A stretch of 64,000 bases of DNA from Apostichopus japonicus (GCF_037975245.1 NC_092567.1:4038214-4102213), one strand, 5' to 3'; shown: positions 35,049 to 49,017, numbered from the stretch's first letter. The notes: generated by a model not told the origin, from the letters alone. A program made the numbers and translations.

Positions 35049-35425
35049 GGGAGGGGGAGGGAGGAGAGGGGAGGAGAGGGGAGGAGAGGGAGAAGGGGAG
35101 GGCGGGGACAGGGACGGGGAAAAGGGAGGAGTGAGGAGGGAAGTGGGAGGAGGGAGGAGGGAGGAGGGAGGAGGGAGGAGGGAGGAGGGAGGAGGGAGGA
35201 GGGAGGAGGGAGGAGGGAGGAGGGAGGAGGGAGGAGGGAGGAGGGAGGAGGGAGGAGGGAGGAGGGAGGAGGGAGGAGGGAGGAGGGAGGAGGGAGGAGG
35301 GAGGAGGGAGGAGGGAGGAGGGAGGAGGTAGGAGGGAGGAGGGAGGAGGGAGGAGGGAGGAGGGAGGAGGGAGGAGGGAGGAGGGAGGAGGGAGGAGGGA
35401 GGAGGGAGGAGGGAGGAGGAAGGAA
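35049..35425 (+). repeat. (GGGAGGA)n satellite
   Basis: The heptamer GGAGGGA repeats almost perfectly from about 35147 to 35419 (roughly 38 units), preceded by a more irregular G/A-rich leader from 35049. Pro-Ser-Leu (minus) and Arg-Glu-Gly (plus) frames are artefacts of the 7-bp period. It is G-quadruplex prone. Confidence 0.95.
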
Positions 35426-35429
35426 GGGA

Positions 35430-37140
35430 CAGCAATACCCTTTCATGTTTTGTATTTGACATAAGTATATTATTCGAGCAAGAATGGCTGCCATAAATAT
35501 CTAACTCAGGGAAGATGCTTCTGCATCTTCATTTGTCATATAACTCTCGATCAATATTGTTCCCCACCAAACGTGAAACGTCTCAATTTGTTGTGCATAT
35601 TTACAAGTGATATCAGGGTTTTTTTCAGCAGAACCATTTTATTATCATCCTTAATTTCAAATTTTCGTTAAAGTTTTTACGGTTGTCACACAGTGTGAAA
35701 CACAGTTTGATTTGCACCTAGTTTCTCCTTTCTATAGTTGTAAATAACATTACATTGTATACATGCAGCCTTAGCCTATATGTTACTGTAAAGTTCTTAA
35801 TTAATTGCTGGTAATAATTCACACAAAGAACTGTATTTGAGGAGTGAATCTTACTTACTGTGTATATTCCAATAGCCCACTGGCAGCTGTGTAGTGTATA
35901 CATATATGATATAACACAATATGATATAATGCAATGTTTACAGCTATAATATGATGAGATTCAGCATTTGGTAGGATTGTTTAGACTAAGGGGTGAGTAG
36001 GTCCTAACTTATTGACCTTTAGGCTGGCCTGGTGGTGGACTGTAGAATGTGTTACTAGGGGGATTGCTTAAGAGGTATTTGGAAATAGTAACAGTTGGAC
36101 TATTACATTTGTATTACAGGGGGTATTATTGTAGCTTAAAGCAATATAAAGGTCTAGTACTTATCATTTCAGTTACTATGGTAGGCTACTTTCGAGATAC
36201 ACTTCTTTATTCAGCAACGATTTCTCTAGTGCGCAATCACGGAACTTGGGTGAAACTGACGGACGTATAAGTACGGGTATGTAGCTACAGTGTTACATCA
36301 CGTACTTATTTCATATACATACGCTATATATTCACGAGATTGTACAAAGCTTACGCATTGAGGATTTCAAGCACACAAATGCATAGTGATTTTGACAAGA
36401 ACCAGTACTAAGAGGAATTTAATAGTATTCTACCTTCATATTATAATGGGCTTTACTTCCTGAGATATGTTCTATTCAAGAATTTGAATTATTTATTGAT
36501 TTTCAAGACAGTATTGAAGTATCCATAACCACTATAAATACGAGTCGTATCTTCATTATTTTCTCCCCCTCAGTAGTAAAATTACAAGATAGTCCCCTCC
36601 CTGCCGTTCTCCCTGAAAGAGGTCAAACTTAGAGTGACACAAGGGAACCTACTTGACATATAGTTCCAAACACCAACAAAAGGTAACTTTCAATAAATAT
36701 CTTTAAACAAAATTACACCCAATCAAAATTTGGATCGCAAATAGCTAATCTTTGCCCCAAAATTCCTAATATTTGATGTAGGCATACAATTGAGTTACGG
36801 CAGTGATGTATTGTGAAAAAAAATATCAATGTGTCTGAGTAGTGAGGGACAAGCGTTAATGTTAACAACTCTATCGTTTAATAGCTTAATTCTATGACCT
36901 ACATGTAGGCAAATCACATTGTATGCACAACGCGCTAATCGGATCGAGCTGATATTTAATTATAACTGGGCCTATACATGAAGTCAAAAGTAGTCATTTT
37001 GTACGTACAATTCAATTCGCCTGATCCAATCTTCTCATAAAATAGTGTAAAAGATGGCTCCGTGGTGTACAATAACCACTATAGATTTCTGCACACAGCT
37101 TCATCGTTGAAGTTGTTTTTGAGAGTGTATGTCATAATGC
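35430..37140. other. Unassigned sequence
   Basis: No gene, splice-bounded frame or bounded repeat is recognised. Confidence 0.35.
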
Positions 37141-37141
37141 A

Positions 37142-37277
<136 letters not shown>

Positions 37278-37664
37278 CTGGCGGAAGGATGCAATAACTA
37301 TTAATCCTAACATTGCTTATAGATATTTATTAGAAATACTCCTAGCACGGTCATTTCCTTTGCAGGAGAAATCCAAACAATATCTAGCCTGATTGAATTC
37401 GGTTTCATTTTCTATTTTTCCCGCTGTAAGTTTAACAATGTGTTGGAAGGATGGAAAACATATCAAAACAAAACAAATGGAGTAGAGCTGAAGAGGCCAC
37501 TCGTATCTTTTCGTGCAAATCCAATTCACAGAAATGGTAGCAAACATAAAGAAAAGCAATATAAAAAGAGAAATATAGAAAAGATAGGAGTATATTAATA
37601 ACAATACAACAAACGAAAGAATACTTGACGAAGGAAAAGGAAAGACATGCTGTTTATATGTAAC

Positions 37665-38285
37665 CAATTATAGCAATCCTAATATTCTACAATAGTAGTT
37701 GCTATATTTTTGTTCCCATGTACCAAGTGTAGCAATTCTAATGATCTACGTAAGTATCTGTAGTTTTGTTTCCCTGTATCAAGTGTAGCAACCCTAATGT
37801 GTTACATTAGTAGTTGCAATATTTTTGTTCTCTTTTATCAAGTGTAGCAATCCTCATATTCTACATAAGTCGTTGCTTTAGCTTTGTTTCCCGGTAACAA
37901 GTGTAGCAACCTTAATATTTAATATTATTATTTGCTATAATTTTTTCCCCTGTACAAAGTGAAGCAACCCTCATACGTTACATTAATCATTGCTCTAGTT
38001 GTGTTCCTCTGAACCTTATGTAGTAACCCTAATATGCTACATTGGTATTTGCTATAGTTTTGTCCCCCTGTATCAAGTGTAGCAACCCCAACATGCTACT
38101 TTAGTAGTTGCTATAGCTTTGTTACCCATTTAAACGTGCAGCAATCCTAATATGTTACATGAGTATTTGCTATAGTGTTGTTCCCCTGTACCAAGAGTAG
38201 CAATCCTAATATATTACATTAGTATTGCTATATTTTTGTTCCCCTGTACCAAGTGTAGCAACCCTAATATGCTACAGTGTTGCAA
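37665..38285 (+). repeat. ~58-bp tandem repeat, about 10-11 units
   Basis: The unit runs AAGTGTAGCAACCCTAATAT, GCTACATTAGTAGTTGCTAT, then AGTTTTGTTCCCCTGTACC. Units vary by roughly 10-25% and are all in the same orientation. TAGCAACCCTAATATG...TAGTTGCTA gives partial inverted pairing within each unit. Confidence 0.9.
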
Positions 38286-38289
38286 GTAC

Positions 38290-39170
38290 TTTAGCTTGTT
38301 GACGGTATAACATGCAGCCACAATATGATATATGCTCGTGTTACTATGCGTTATAATGCTGTTGAGCACTACTCGCTGTTTACGCTTATTCACTCATATG
38401 TGTTAATTGGATGATACTAAGTGTTCCCTATTCGACCTTCTATCCCATGCATGATGCAAAGTTACACTTTTACTAGTAGTAATTGGGACAGCACTAACCA
38501 AACTTTCTGTGAAATTCGAGGTTGCTAGAGTTGTAGCCATATGACAATATACATATCGACATAGGCGTGGGAATTTGGGCGGGGGTTGCAGCCCATAGGA
38601 ACATCACAAAATGAAATCTTAGAAAAGAGCAGGGTAAGTTAATGTCCACAACAGGGTTCGAAACAGACCTCTGATCCGAGTCCAGCTATCGCTATAAATG
38701 TCTTTACTCTTTCCATTGTTTAAAAATGCCCAGCCATTTTCCGTTATTTGTTTACTTTTTTAAATATTGAATCTTGTCAGCAAGAGTTTGATTAATATTA
38801 GAGATGTAATCGTTGATATACTTTGCAACCTCAAGATCATTTTCAATTCCATTAGCATTATGTAAAGCTTATAATTATTAACCCGGGCAGAATCCTTTCG
38901 TTTTGCCAATGATTTCCTTAATAACATTCCAAGGTTTCCTGAGGTCAGTCATTTATTCACAGAAAATGTTCGTAAAGTTAGATTTCTTTGCTACGCGAAT
39001 ACTGGTTGCCAACTTGTTTTAAAATGGTGTATTTAAGCTTGTTTGAAGGAGTGCGGCTGTAAAGAAATGCTTTGTAGTTACAAAACGAACAATACCGGAA
39101 GTAATCCATGGAATGACTTTCTCAGATCTCTTAATTGTGTGACATTTAAGTGAATAATGTTTACTTAAGA
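38290..39170. other. Unassigned sequence
   Basis: No gene is recognised. Confidence 0.35.
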
Positions 39171-39179
39171 AAGATTTAA

Positions 39180-39850
39180 CATATGATACATAAATTACAC
39201 TTCCTGTCCTCTAACTATGTATGCCAGTATACTAAATAGGCCTTCATAACATACATCATACAGACACATGATGTCCTCTAATGTTCAAGAATAAATACAT
39301 TATAAATAATACCAGTATCTGTCCTCTTACTGTAAACAACATATGATACATACATTACAATTCCTGTCATCTAACTGTATGTGTCAGTATACTTCATAGG
39401 CCTACATAGCTTACATTATACAGACACCTGATGTCCTTTAATGTTCAAGAATACATATATTATAATACTAGTATCTGTCCTCTTACTGTATTAACCATAT
39501 GCTACATACATTGTACTTCCTGTCCTCTAACTCTTAGTGCCAGTATACTTCATAGGCCTACATAACTTATATTATACAGACACATGGTATCCTCTAATGT
39601 TCAAGAATGCATACATTATAATACTAGTATCTGTCCTCTAACTGTATGTACCAGTAAACTTAACAGGCCTACATAAGTTACATTATACAGACACATGATA
39701 TCCTCTAATGTCCAAGAATACATACATTATAATACCAGTATCTGTCCTCTAACTGTGTGTACCATATGCTACATACATTGCACTTCATGTCCTCTAACTC
39801 TTAGTGCCAGTATACTTCATATGCCTACATAACTTATTATATGTGTATCC
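39180..39850 (+). repeat. ~155-160-bp tandem repeat, about 4 units
   Basis: The unit contains TATGATACATACATTACA, CTTCCTGTCCTCTAACT, GCCAGTATACTTCATAGGCC, ACACATGATGTCCTCTAATG and ACCAGTATCTGTCCTCT. Unit starts at about 39183, 39343, 39498 and 39765; the third unit contains an extra partial copy. Confidence 0.9.
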
Positions 39851-39920
39851 TTTCACCGTAGGTACCACGTCTACTCATAATTTACAATGTCAAAGTATTA
39901 TAGTAAAGTATAGTAAAGTA

Positions 39921-39948
39921 TAATATATATATATATATATATATATAC
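39921..39948. repeat. Short (TA)n tract
   Basis: About 13 TA dinucleotides. Confidence 0.9.
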
Positions 39949-39949
39949 T

Positions 39950-40921
39950 TAAAACTGCAGTTTGTGTTGAAAATCTGCTTATTTAACACTAACTGGTTAT
40001 AAGTTACAATAAAAAGAAGCTTAATAACCTCACTAAAATTGGCCAAATAAACGAGGAAATTGGACATAAAAGCGTTTAGTTTATGGAAAAACCAAGCTCG
40101 TGAACTAGTTGAAAATATTCATTTACCATGTCTGTTTCGCACTTGCTAGATAAAACCTGAACACTGATTGGTTACGAAATATGAATGTGAACGATTCTAG
40201 TATAATAACAAAGCCGAAACTTGTTTGTGAAATTTCCGGAATCTGCCCTATTTAATGGAGAGTTCATAGTTCCTATGATTCAAAACCAGTGATATCATCA
40301 GGAGCTTTTTCTCAGGAGGCACTGCTGGGGAACAAATGTCTTCAACACATTTAATCACCAATAGAGAAGGTGCATGGTGTTTTAATGTTTTAATGGTGTG
40401 ACTCGGGGGGGGGGGTGGGTGATTGTATTTTTGTACGGAGAAGTGCCCCTGCAGCATATACTATTGCCTCTAAATGTATGTACCTTAATACAAATTTACC
40501 TGTCCAGCATATGTTGGTATAGGAACAAGACGAGTGTCTTCAGCAGATGTGGGACAATACAAACTACAGGACGGACAGCAAACAAGTCATACTGAGTCTG
40601 ATACTACAGACATATTTGGTTATCGGATGGAAATAATCCTTTACAATACTACGAGTTACACTAAACGTGTGTCTAAACACGTAACCGACTGCACTAACGT
40701 CCAACTCTTCATTAAAATATATGTATTACTTAATTACAGTACAACTTCACATAGTCACGGGTTTTATGTAAAATTCGATACATTACAAGCACAAAAGGCT
40801 CCATGCAGCAGTTTTCTTGTATAACTGTAACTTAATGAGGTAAAATATGTTGTAATATTGCAGTTGTAGTTAAACAAATTAATGAAATGAAGTGTTATTC
40901 ATAGAACAATATAGTTAGCTA
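39950..40921. other. Unassigned sequence before the LINE
   Basis: No gene is recognised. The 96-codon frame at 40534-40824 has no domain. An 11-G run (about 40405-40415) is present. Confidence 0.35.
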
Positions 40922-40964
40922 ACAGTATTGTCATAAAAACTGCAATGTTATTCATACTCTAAAG

Positions 40965-42335
40965 TCAGCGGAGGGAACAGAGGTTACTAATAATGAAATA
41001 ATTCTCTCTATTTTGTCAGACTTTTACCAATCGCTTTACACCAGTGATAATTGTGATCCACATATATCTTTACACAATATTACTTGTAATAATCCGCTGT
41101 CACTGACGGATGCCCAAAACTTAACTGGTAAACTTAGTGCCAAGGATTGTTGGGAAGCCCTTAACTCATTCAAAAAAGGTAAAAGCCCTGGAAGTGATGG
41201 TCTTTCGGCCGAGTTTTATGTGCGTTTTTGGCCAGTTATCAGTGATTTGGTTGTTGATTCTTTAAATTATGCATATGATATTACCAATATGTCAAATGAG
41301 CAAGGTCGAGGAATTATAACTCTAATCCCTAAACCAGATAAAGATTTAAAACAGGTTAAAAACTATTGGCCGATTTCATTACTTAATGTTGATTATAAGA
41401 TTGCTGCAAAGGCCTTGGCTACCAGGATAAAATATGCTATTCCCACTCTAATTAATTCTAACCAAACTGGCTTTATCAAGCGGAGGTTTATATGGGAGAA
41501 TATTCGTTTTATCATTGACTCTATTGACTACTGTAATGATTATAATGTTCCTGGCATTCTCCTTTTTGTAGACTTCGAGAAAGCTTTTGATAGACTAGAG
41601 TGGAACTTTATTCTTGAATGTTTGAATTTTTTTAATTTCGACGAAAGTCTTGGCAGATGGATAAGGACTTTATATTCCAATTCCACCGCATGCGTCTATA
41701 ATAATGGGTATTCTTCCGCATTCTTTGATAATACCAGAGGTGTGCGACAGGGATGTCCTCTCAGTCTGTATATTTTTATTTTATGTGCAGGGATTCTTTC
41801 AATTCATGTAAACAGTTCTCCCCGTATTCGCGGAATTCGCATTCTGGATCATGATATTAAAATTTTACAATATGCGGACGACACTGCGATTTTTCTTGAT
41901 GGTACTCATCAAAGTTTGATCGCTGTTGTTGACATTTTTCACTCTTTGGAAATGGCTTCAGGGCTGAAAGCTAATTATGAAAAAACTAAAATTGTCGCTT
42001 TGGGCCCTTTTACTGCAAGAAAGCCACAGTTCCTTAACGATTTGCAGTTTACTTGGACCTTGGGTCCTGTCACTGTCTTAGGAATAACATTCGATACTGA
42101 TAGGGATCATTTGTTTCATTTAAATTATACTCCTAAGCTGTCTCGCTTGAAGAATAAATTAAATGTGTGGTCTATGAGAGATTTGACTCCTATTGGGAGA
42201 ATTACTATTGTCAAAACCTTCGGTCTCTCCCAACTTGTTTTTCTTTTTCAAGTGCTGCCTGATCCACCACAGGATTTTATAAAAGGAACTCGAGTCTTTC
42301 ATATATCGGTTTATCTGGTCAGGCAGACCGGATAA
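40965..42335 (+). pseudogene. LINE reverse transcriptase domain (5'-truncated, frameshifted)
   Basis: The frame is open from 40923. No genuine ATG is needed, as the first recognisable residues continue an ORF2 cut at its 5' end (...FYQSLYTS at about 41016-41045). Counting from the codon at 41013, RT motifs are KSPGSDG (57-63), LIPKPDKD (104-111), NYWPISLLN (117-125), FVDFEKAFD (185-193), GVRQGCPLS (243-251) and LQYADDTAIF (285-294), with the catalytic Asp residues present. NYWPISLLN has Trp where the clade usually has Arg, a CGG-to-TGG change. One extra A near 42287-42288 shifts the frame, which stops at 42335; the downstream part resumes in the next frame. Confidence 0.85.
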
Positions 42336-43509
42336 GGTTAAGCGTAACACTTTAATCGGTTCAATTGAACACGGCGGTTTGAAAGCAACCCACATAGTTT
42401 CCTTCATTCGGGGTCTTAAATGTACATGGGTTGCAAGATATATAAATAACATCAAAGCGGGTTGGAAGCCTTTCTTTGATTTTCACCTGAAGAAATACGG
42501 GACAGAGTTGCTCTTCAGATGCAATTATCAGTTCAGTGATATTATTATTAATAATCCTTTCATAAACGACGTCTGTCGAGCGTGGTCCTGCTATGCCTTC
42601 AAAACCCCTGTAATGAACTTTAAACAGCAAATTCTTTGGAATAATTCATATTTGAAGGTCGAAAATCGTCCATTCTTTTATAATTCCATGTATAAAAAAG
42701 GTGTGGTGAAGATTGACGACTTGTTTGATGATAATGGCTGTTTCTTGTCCTTTTTGGCTTTTAAAAACAAGTTCTCTTTAGACTTACTGCCATTTACTAC
42801 GTATTATGGCATTATTTCCAACATACCGAGACATTGGAAAGATAATATGGCCTTGGTGAATACAAAAGAGGAAATAATTAATACTGATCTTTCTTTGTTG
42901 CGTTCCCGCCATATCTACAATTCTTTGATCAGTACCATAGCTGCTCCTCCAACTGCCATTAGAAAATGGAATGGTGAATTCTCATTTGATGATTCACAAC
43001 GGCAAACTATATTTCGTATTCCATTTTTGTCTTGTAGAGAGAGCAAGATTCGGTTTTTTCAATTTCGTTTCTTACACCGTATTTTAGGAACAAATTATCT
43101 ACGTTATAAAATGAATCTCACTGATAATGCTAGGTGTAATTTTTGCGGAAGTTTCGAAGAAACTCTAGATCATCTATTTTGGGGTTGCCAAATTACTTCG
43201 TCTTTTATTTTGGATTTAGAGCAGCGTATTTTCGGGTTTCAATTCGTTTTCAGTAAGCGTGATATTTTGTTTGGGTATAGGTTAATCCCAAAACATCTAT
43301 ACAACTTTCTTATCTTTCCTCTGAAGTATTATATTTTTAGCCAGAAGATGAAAGACAAAGTACCACATTTAACCGAATTTATGTACAAATTCAAATTTCT
43401 GCTTAAAGTAGAGAAAAGAATTGATAAATCAAATGCAAGTAACAATATAAGTTATGAAGACATGTATAGAGCATTCCGAACTTGTTGCACTCTCTTTGAA
43501 ACACCGTAA
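42289..43509 (+). pseudogene. LINE ORF2 C-terminal part after the frameshift
   Basis: This is the continuation of the same ORF2 in the +1 frame; the thumb/connection region follows directly from the frameshift point. Counted from the codon at 42379, the KIRFFQFRFLHRILGTN block is at about 223-239. A reverse-transcriptase-associated zinc-binding motif follows with C253, C256, H265 and C270 (CNFC...HLFWGC). It ends with TAA at 43507-43509 and has no other internal stop. The near-intact length suggests a fairly young copy. Confidence 0.85.
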
Positions 43510-43647
43510 TTAAACGTATCATACCAGTTTATTCGTCAGTTTTGTTTTTACTTATATTAAGCGAATATTTGTATATTTTCTCTCAGATGTATGATACAGA
43601 CCAAAGATTGCAATAAAGGAGATGAAAAAAAAACTTTACAGTATTGT

Positions 43648-44200
43648 ACAGTTTCATATCAGCTTCAGCTTGTATCACGATATAAATGTTATAAAACACA
43701 TGTAAGTATATCATGTTTTCATTTCACTATATGGAACAAACTACGTCACGGTCATTTGACATCATTATAGTTGATTTGAAATCAAACAGCTCCTCTTGTA
43801 ATGTACAACATACACTGGTCATATGAAGCAAACCTACGTTAACGGTAGAAACTAACGTTATCTCGCTCTGCAGTCTAATACTGTGATTTATTTTTATTTT
43901 TATAGAAATTGGCTAGAAATGGAATTTGTTCTCCTTGATGGTCAATTAAATCTTACCTCTACTCTGATTTTCTCTCCTGGAACTATTTCGTTAACTTTCC
44001 AGACTCTAAAAGTTGACATTATAAAATGGCGGAACGGTTCATCATGCTTATCCCTGTTACGATGTGATACAATGTAATTCACATACACTCAGTATGGAAT
44101 GAAAAAAACATGTCTTCATTACTTACTGTTGAATCGAAATATTACGACCCCTGAACAGATAGTTTCCTGTTTCCAATAGTTTCCATTTGTAAATAAATAA
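43648..44200. other. Unassigned sequence after the LINE
   Basis: No gene is recognised. Confidence 0.35.
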
Positions 44201-45240
<1,040 letters not shown>

Positions 45241-45414
45241 CAATACTACTGTTGCATTCCGGGGCCCATTAGCACAGCAGAGAATACTGTCAGAAGTTCC
45301 TTTATGGAAATGTCGTGGTTAGCTTGTGTATCAGTTAATCGTAGTAAATAGTGACCAGGCCATATTACAATTACAAGAAAATTAAAAATCTCTGCGTACA
45401 AGAATTTAGTATAC

Positions 45415-45562
45415 TTTTTAAGAAAAAGTCACCCAGGAAAGAACCTGGGCACGAAAACCAAACTACCAAACGACTGATCCGCTCCCAGCCCCAGTCCCCT
45501 TGCATCGGGACTGTGACTGTGTGATCATCGTCAGGTGTGTATCACCATTCCCTAAAAGAACA
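45415..45562 (-). repeat. Conserved ~150-bp repeat, copy B
   Basis: Inverted match to 14758-14905. On the minus strand it reads GGGAATGGTGATACACACC through GAGCGGATCAGTCGTTTGG to CCCAGGTTCTTTCCTGGG, a clean hairpin, and then TTTTT, which could act as a Pol III-type stop. It is better conserved than its flanks, which are unrelated to those of copy A. Confidence 0.6.
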
Positions 45563-46370
45563 GATACTACAAATGAGAATTTAGTATATGTGAATGCAAG
45601 TTTACAATGTAGATTAATTTTCAAAATCTGTGCCAGAAGTGACACTCTGGTACATATAATAAGCAATAAAACAATACAACATGTGGTGTAAAATCTCTTT
45701 AACTATTTTATTAACAACAGCAACATTATCCCCCCAAACATATGCAGATATGTCGTAGACATTTAACTCACTGATAATACCGATTTAATAAACCCATAAC
45801 TCTCTTAATTAGACTATAAAACACATCAATTAGCATGTAACCCTCCTAACTTACATCCCACTTGACTATAAATATTCATGACATGGCTGGCTATGTCGCT
45901 AAGTGCACAGCTTACTACGGATGAGTATAATGACCATTCACGTTACACTGCTATCCTATAAACATTATTGTCTTAACAGCTTCGTTTTAAACAATTAGTA
46001 TTTGAATGGTTATGAGTATTATCTTACAGGATAAGGGTAATAGTAAGTTTTATTTTCACTTTTCTTTTTAAGTCGGGGGCTAAGGGTGCGGGGGGGGGGG
46101 CACCAATACCAACCATAACCCGTGCACCGGTGGTCATTGAAGTCAGTTTACGGGAGTGGTTCATTTCCAATGTTCCCAATTAAAGTTGAGATCAAGTTTC
46201 ATTACAATGTAGGTAAACCGACTTTCATGCACAAATTTAATATGATATGGCTATCTAGTTTTAATTTCAATTTTTCTATGCTCATGACACATGATATAGA
46301 CAGACCTACAAATTCGGAAAATAAAAGATATAAACAGACCCTTGTTTGACGGAGTGATGATTAACTGAAA
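45563..46370. other. Unassigned sequence
   Basis: No gene is recognised. A 10-G run lies at about 46090-46099. Confidence 0.35.
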
Positions 46371-46379
46371 TATTTCGAG

Positions 46380-47900
46380 ATTTGAGGGTTTGGCCCTTGT
46401 TCAGAAGGCTGTCAGTGTTAATTAGATTAGCTGATCATTTCTGAATATATCCAAGAGGAGCTTTGCTTAAGAATCAATATGTTATACAATATCATGTGTC
46501 TCAGATTATGTGGACGGTCCACATAATCCGCTCATATACTTACGATTGTATATTCCAATTGAGATTATAACGTGTGTTACTAAAAAAAACGTTAATACTA
46601 CTATCCAAATACATTCTATAGACCAAAAGAAAATATTTAGATTGTGATCTTTCTTAACAAGCTGCTTTTAAGACAATTATTATGTGCACGGTCAACAGTA
46701 TAATCATACTAATATTAAGGGTTAAGGATTAGGGTTTTTCTTTCGGGTTTCCTATAATAATCCTAACCCATGTAACGTGGATTGTTGATGCTTGCTTACA
46801 TTTTTTTCTTCCCAATGTTCCCAAATAAAGTGTTGTTAAGACTATATTAGCCTAAAGGTAAACCGTATGACATGCAAAAATATATATTTATTGGATAAAG
46901 TTATCTGTTTCTAATATAAATCTTTATATGCTCAATGATACATGATTTAAACAGATCTATGAGTTCAGTAATTCAAGGATATAAATCAGACCCATATTTG
47001 ACGGGTTGATTCCTTCCGGCTGAATCTGTCGATATTTGGTGCGGGGTCTTTCCTAAGAACACAGTTATTTTGAATGAACAGAGTTCATCAATTTTCAACC
47101 CTAATTTTGGTTTATAATCAATAAACAATACAATGAAATGTGTATAAGATTATGTGGACGGTCCACATATTCCGCTCATACACTTACGATTATATATTCC
47201 AATTGAGATTACGTGTGTTACATAAAAAAAACGTTAATACTACTATCCAATTACATTAGATAGACCAATAACATATACTTAGGTTGTGATATTTCTTAAC
47301 AAGCTGCTTTTAAGACATTTATTATGTGAACGGTCAACAGTATTTTAATACTTATATTAAGGGTAATGGATTGGAGACATTCTTTTGGGGTTTCCTTTAA
47401 TAATCCTAACCCATGTAACGAGGATTGTTGATGCCAGCTTACAATTTGTTTCTTCCCAATGTTCCCAAATAACGATTTGTTAAGAATATATTAGCCTAAA
47501 GGTAAACCGTATGCCATGCCAAAAAATATAAATTTGATAAAGTTATCTGTTTTTAAAATCATTCTTTATATGCTCAATGATACATGATTTAAACAGATTT
47601 ACGAATTAGTAATCAGTAATTAAAGGATATAAAACAGACCCATATTTGACGGGTTGATTCCTTCCTGAATCTGCCGATATTTGGTGCGGGGTCCTTCCTT
47701 AGAACATAGTTATTTTGAATTAATAGTGTTGAGCCATTTTCAGCCCTAATTTTGGTTTATCATCAATAAATAATACAATGAAATGTGTATACGATTATGT
47801 GGACGGTCCACAGAATCCGCTATACACTTACGATTATATATTCCAATTGAAATTACGTGTGTTACAACAACAAAAAAGACGTTGATACGATGTGATTACT
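46380..47900 (+). repeat. Repeat family 5, further copies with ~645-bp spacing
   Basis: The palindrome GATTATGTGGAC-G-GTCCACATAATC recurs at about 46504, 47148 and 47793 (spacing 644-645), each with the GATTATATATTCCAATTGA and ACAGACCCATATTTGACGGG blocks. Between them a second shared block (TTTCTTAACAAGCTGCTTTT, CCTAACCCATGTAACG.GGA, GCCTAAAGGTAAACCGTATG) appears twice. A longer higher-order unit is thus interleaved with the ~340-bp one. Confidence 0.85.
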
Positions 47901-47924
47901 TTCAATGCATTCAATACACAGATC

Positions 47925-48130
47925 TACAACTTCGGAAAATAAAGGATATAAACAGACGCTGACCCTTGTTTAACGGAGTGATGATTAAGTGAAACATTTA
48001 TATATCTATTTTTAATTTGAATTTTTCTACGCTCAATGACACATGATATAGACAGATCTACAACTTCGGAAAATAAACGTTATAAACAGACCCTTGTTTG
48101 ACGGAGTGATGATTCCATGAAATCAGGGAC
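47925..48130 (+). repeat. Short duplicated block related to family 5
   Basis: ACAGATCTACAACTTCGGAAAATAAA-type sequence (cores of 20 bases at about 47920-47939 and 48054-48073), followed by CCTTGTTT-ACGGAGTGATGATT, occurs twice here and once in variant form at 46298-46360. Confidence 0.7.
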
Positions 48131-48150
48131 GTAGCTAAGGCCTGATCATT
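48125..48150 (+). mobile_element. Solo hAT-like terminus
   Basis: CAGGGACGTAGCTAAGG resembles the left end of the 26207-27730 element. No inverted partner was found downstream. Confidence 0.3.
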
Positions 48151-48533
48151 AGGGGGGGGGGAGGGGGGTGCAGTGGCTGAAATTCCAACTCGATAGGTTT
48201 TTGAGCCAGAAAATTCCAGCTGTTGTTTGTTCTCCCCCCTCCCCTGCTCTACTCGCCAACATTCACATATTGAATACCACTTGCCCTCACTTCACAAACT
48301 TCTTAAACACTCTGGTTAAGCAAAGCAGGTAAGCAACTCAGTAAAGTTATCTGTTTGAAGGCTTTATAGACTACTGACTACAAAAGCTATGTTAATGTAA
48401 CAAAGGGGAAAACTTTTTATTTTCAACAAATTATATTCGACGACAAAGTGAGTAACCAAAAATACAGGGCTTTTATTGGCACGCTTAATAGTTTTGCTTT
48501 GAGGGGGGGGGTGGGATATTTATTTCTCACATG

Positions 48534-48598
48534 AAATGTTTTAATTGTTCACTTCATTCCAACTGATCATCCGGAATGAAGTGAACAATTAAACATTT
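48534..48598. repeat. 27-bp-stem hairpin
   Basis: AAATGTTTTAATTGTTCACT-TCATTCC pairs with GGAATGAAGTGAACAATTAA-ACATTT across a 12-base loop; one extra T is the only flaw. It is followed to about 48850 by 4-5 loose copies of AACATTTTGCAGAAAATGTT-CAATTG, themselves partly palindromic. Confidence 0.85.
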
Positions 48599-49017
48599 TG
48601 CAGAAAGATGTTGAGTTGACGAGATACGATAAGTTGGCAATTAGACACATTGAACATTTTGCAGAAAATGTTTCAATTGCTCAGATGCAATGAAGTGAAC
48701 GATCGGAAATTTTGCAGAAAAATGTCAAACTGACGAGATAATGATAAGTTATAAATTAAACATTTTTCAGAAAATTGTTCAATTGATCAGTTAAAGCAAC
48801 TGAGCAATCCAACATTTTCTAATTTTTGATAACATTTTATCTTGTTACTGAAAAATGTTCAAATTATGGGCCAAAGTTTTTGTTATGTTGATGGCACTTT
48901 TAAGCTTCCGTAGATTATCATTCAGCGTTTTTTGTATACATAGAGACAATGTATATCCAGGGAGTTGTTATGGAATGGAGTTCTGTCTTCAGTGATTTTA
49001 TCACCATGTCCTTAAAA

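Larger units (their letters stand above)
40932..43637 (+). mobile_element. 5'-truncated LINE (L1/Tx1-like), ~2.7 kb
   Basis: Reverse-transcriptase and C-terminal zinc-knuckle coding sequence is followed by a ~115-bp 3' UTR, AATAAA at 43612-43617 and a short A-tract (43625-43633). ACAGTATTGT occurs at 40922-40931 and again at 43638-43647, a candidate 10-bp target duplication. The upstream open frame runs only back to a stop at 40920, so ORF1 and the endonuclease domain are missing. 5' truncation with a poly(A) end is typical of target-primed reverse transcription. The copy is dead because of truncation and a frameshift. Confidence 0.8.

Noticed and set aside
34998-35494. 150-codon Pro/Ser/Leu-rich minus frames
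   Set aside because: They are produced by the 7-bp GGGAGGA satellite, which stays open in several frames.
48125-48545. hAT element with CATGAAAT duplication (48117-48124 and about 48532-48539)
   Set aside because: The 8-mer recurs, but the sequence before the second copy is not an inverted copy of CAGGGACGTAGC.
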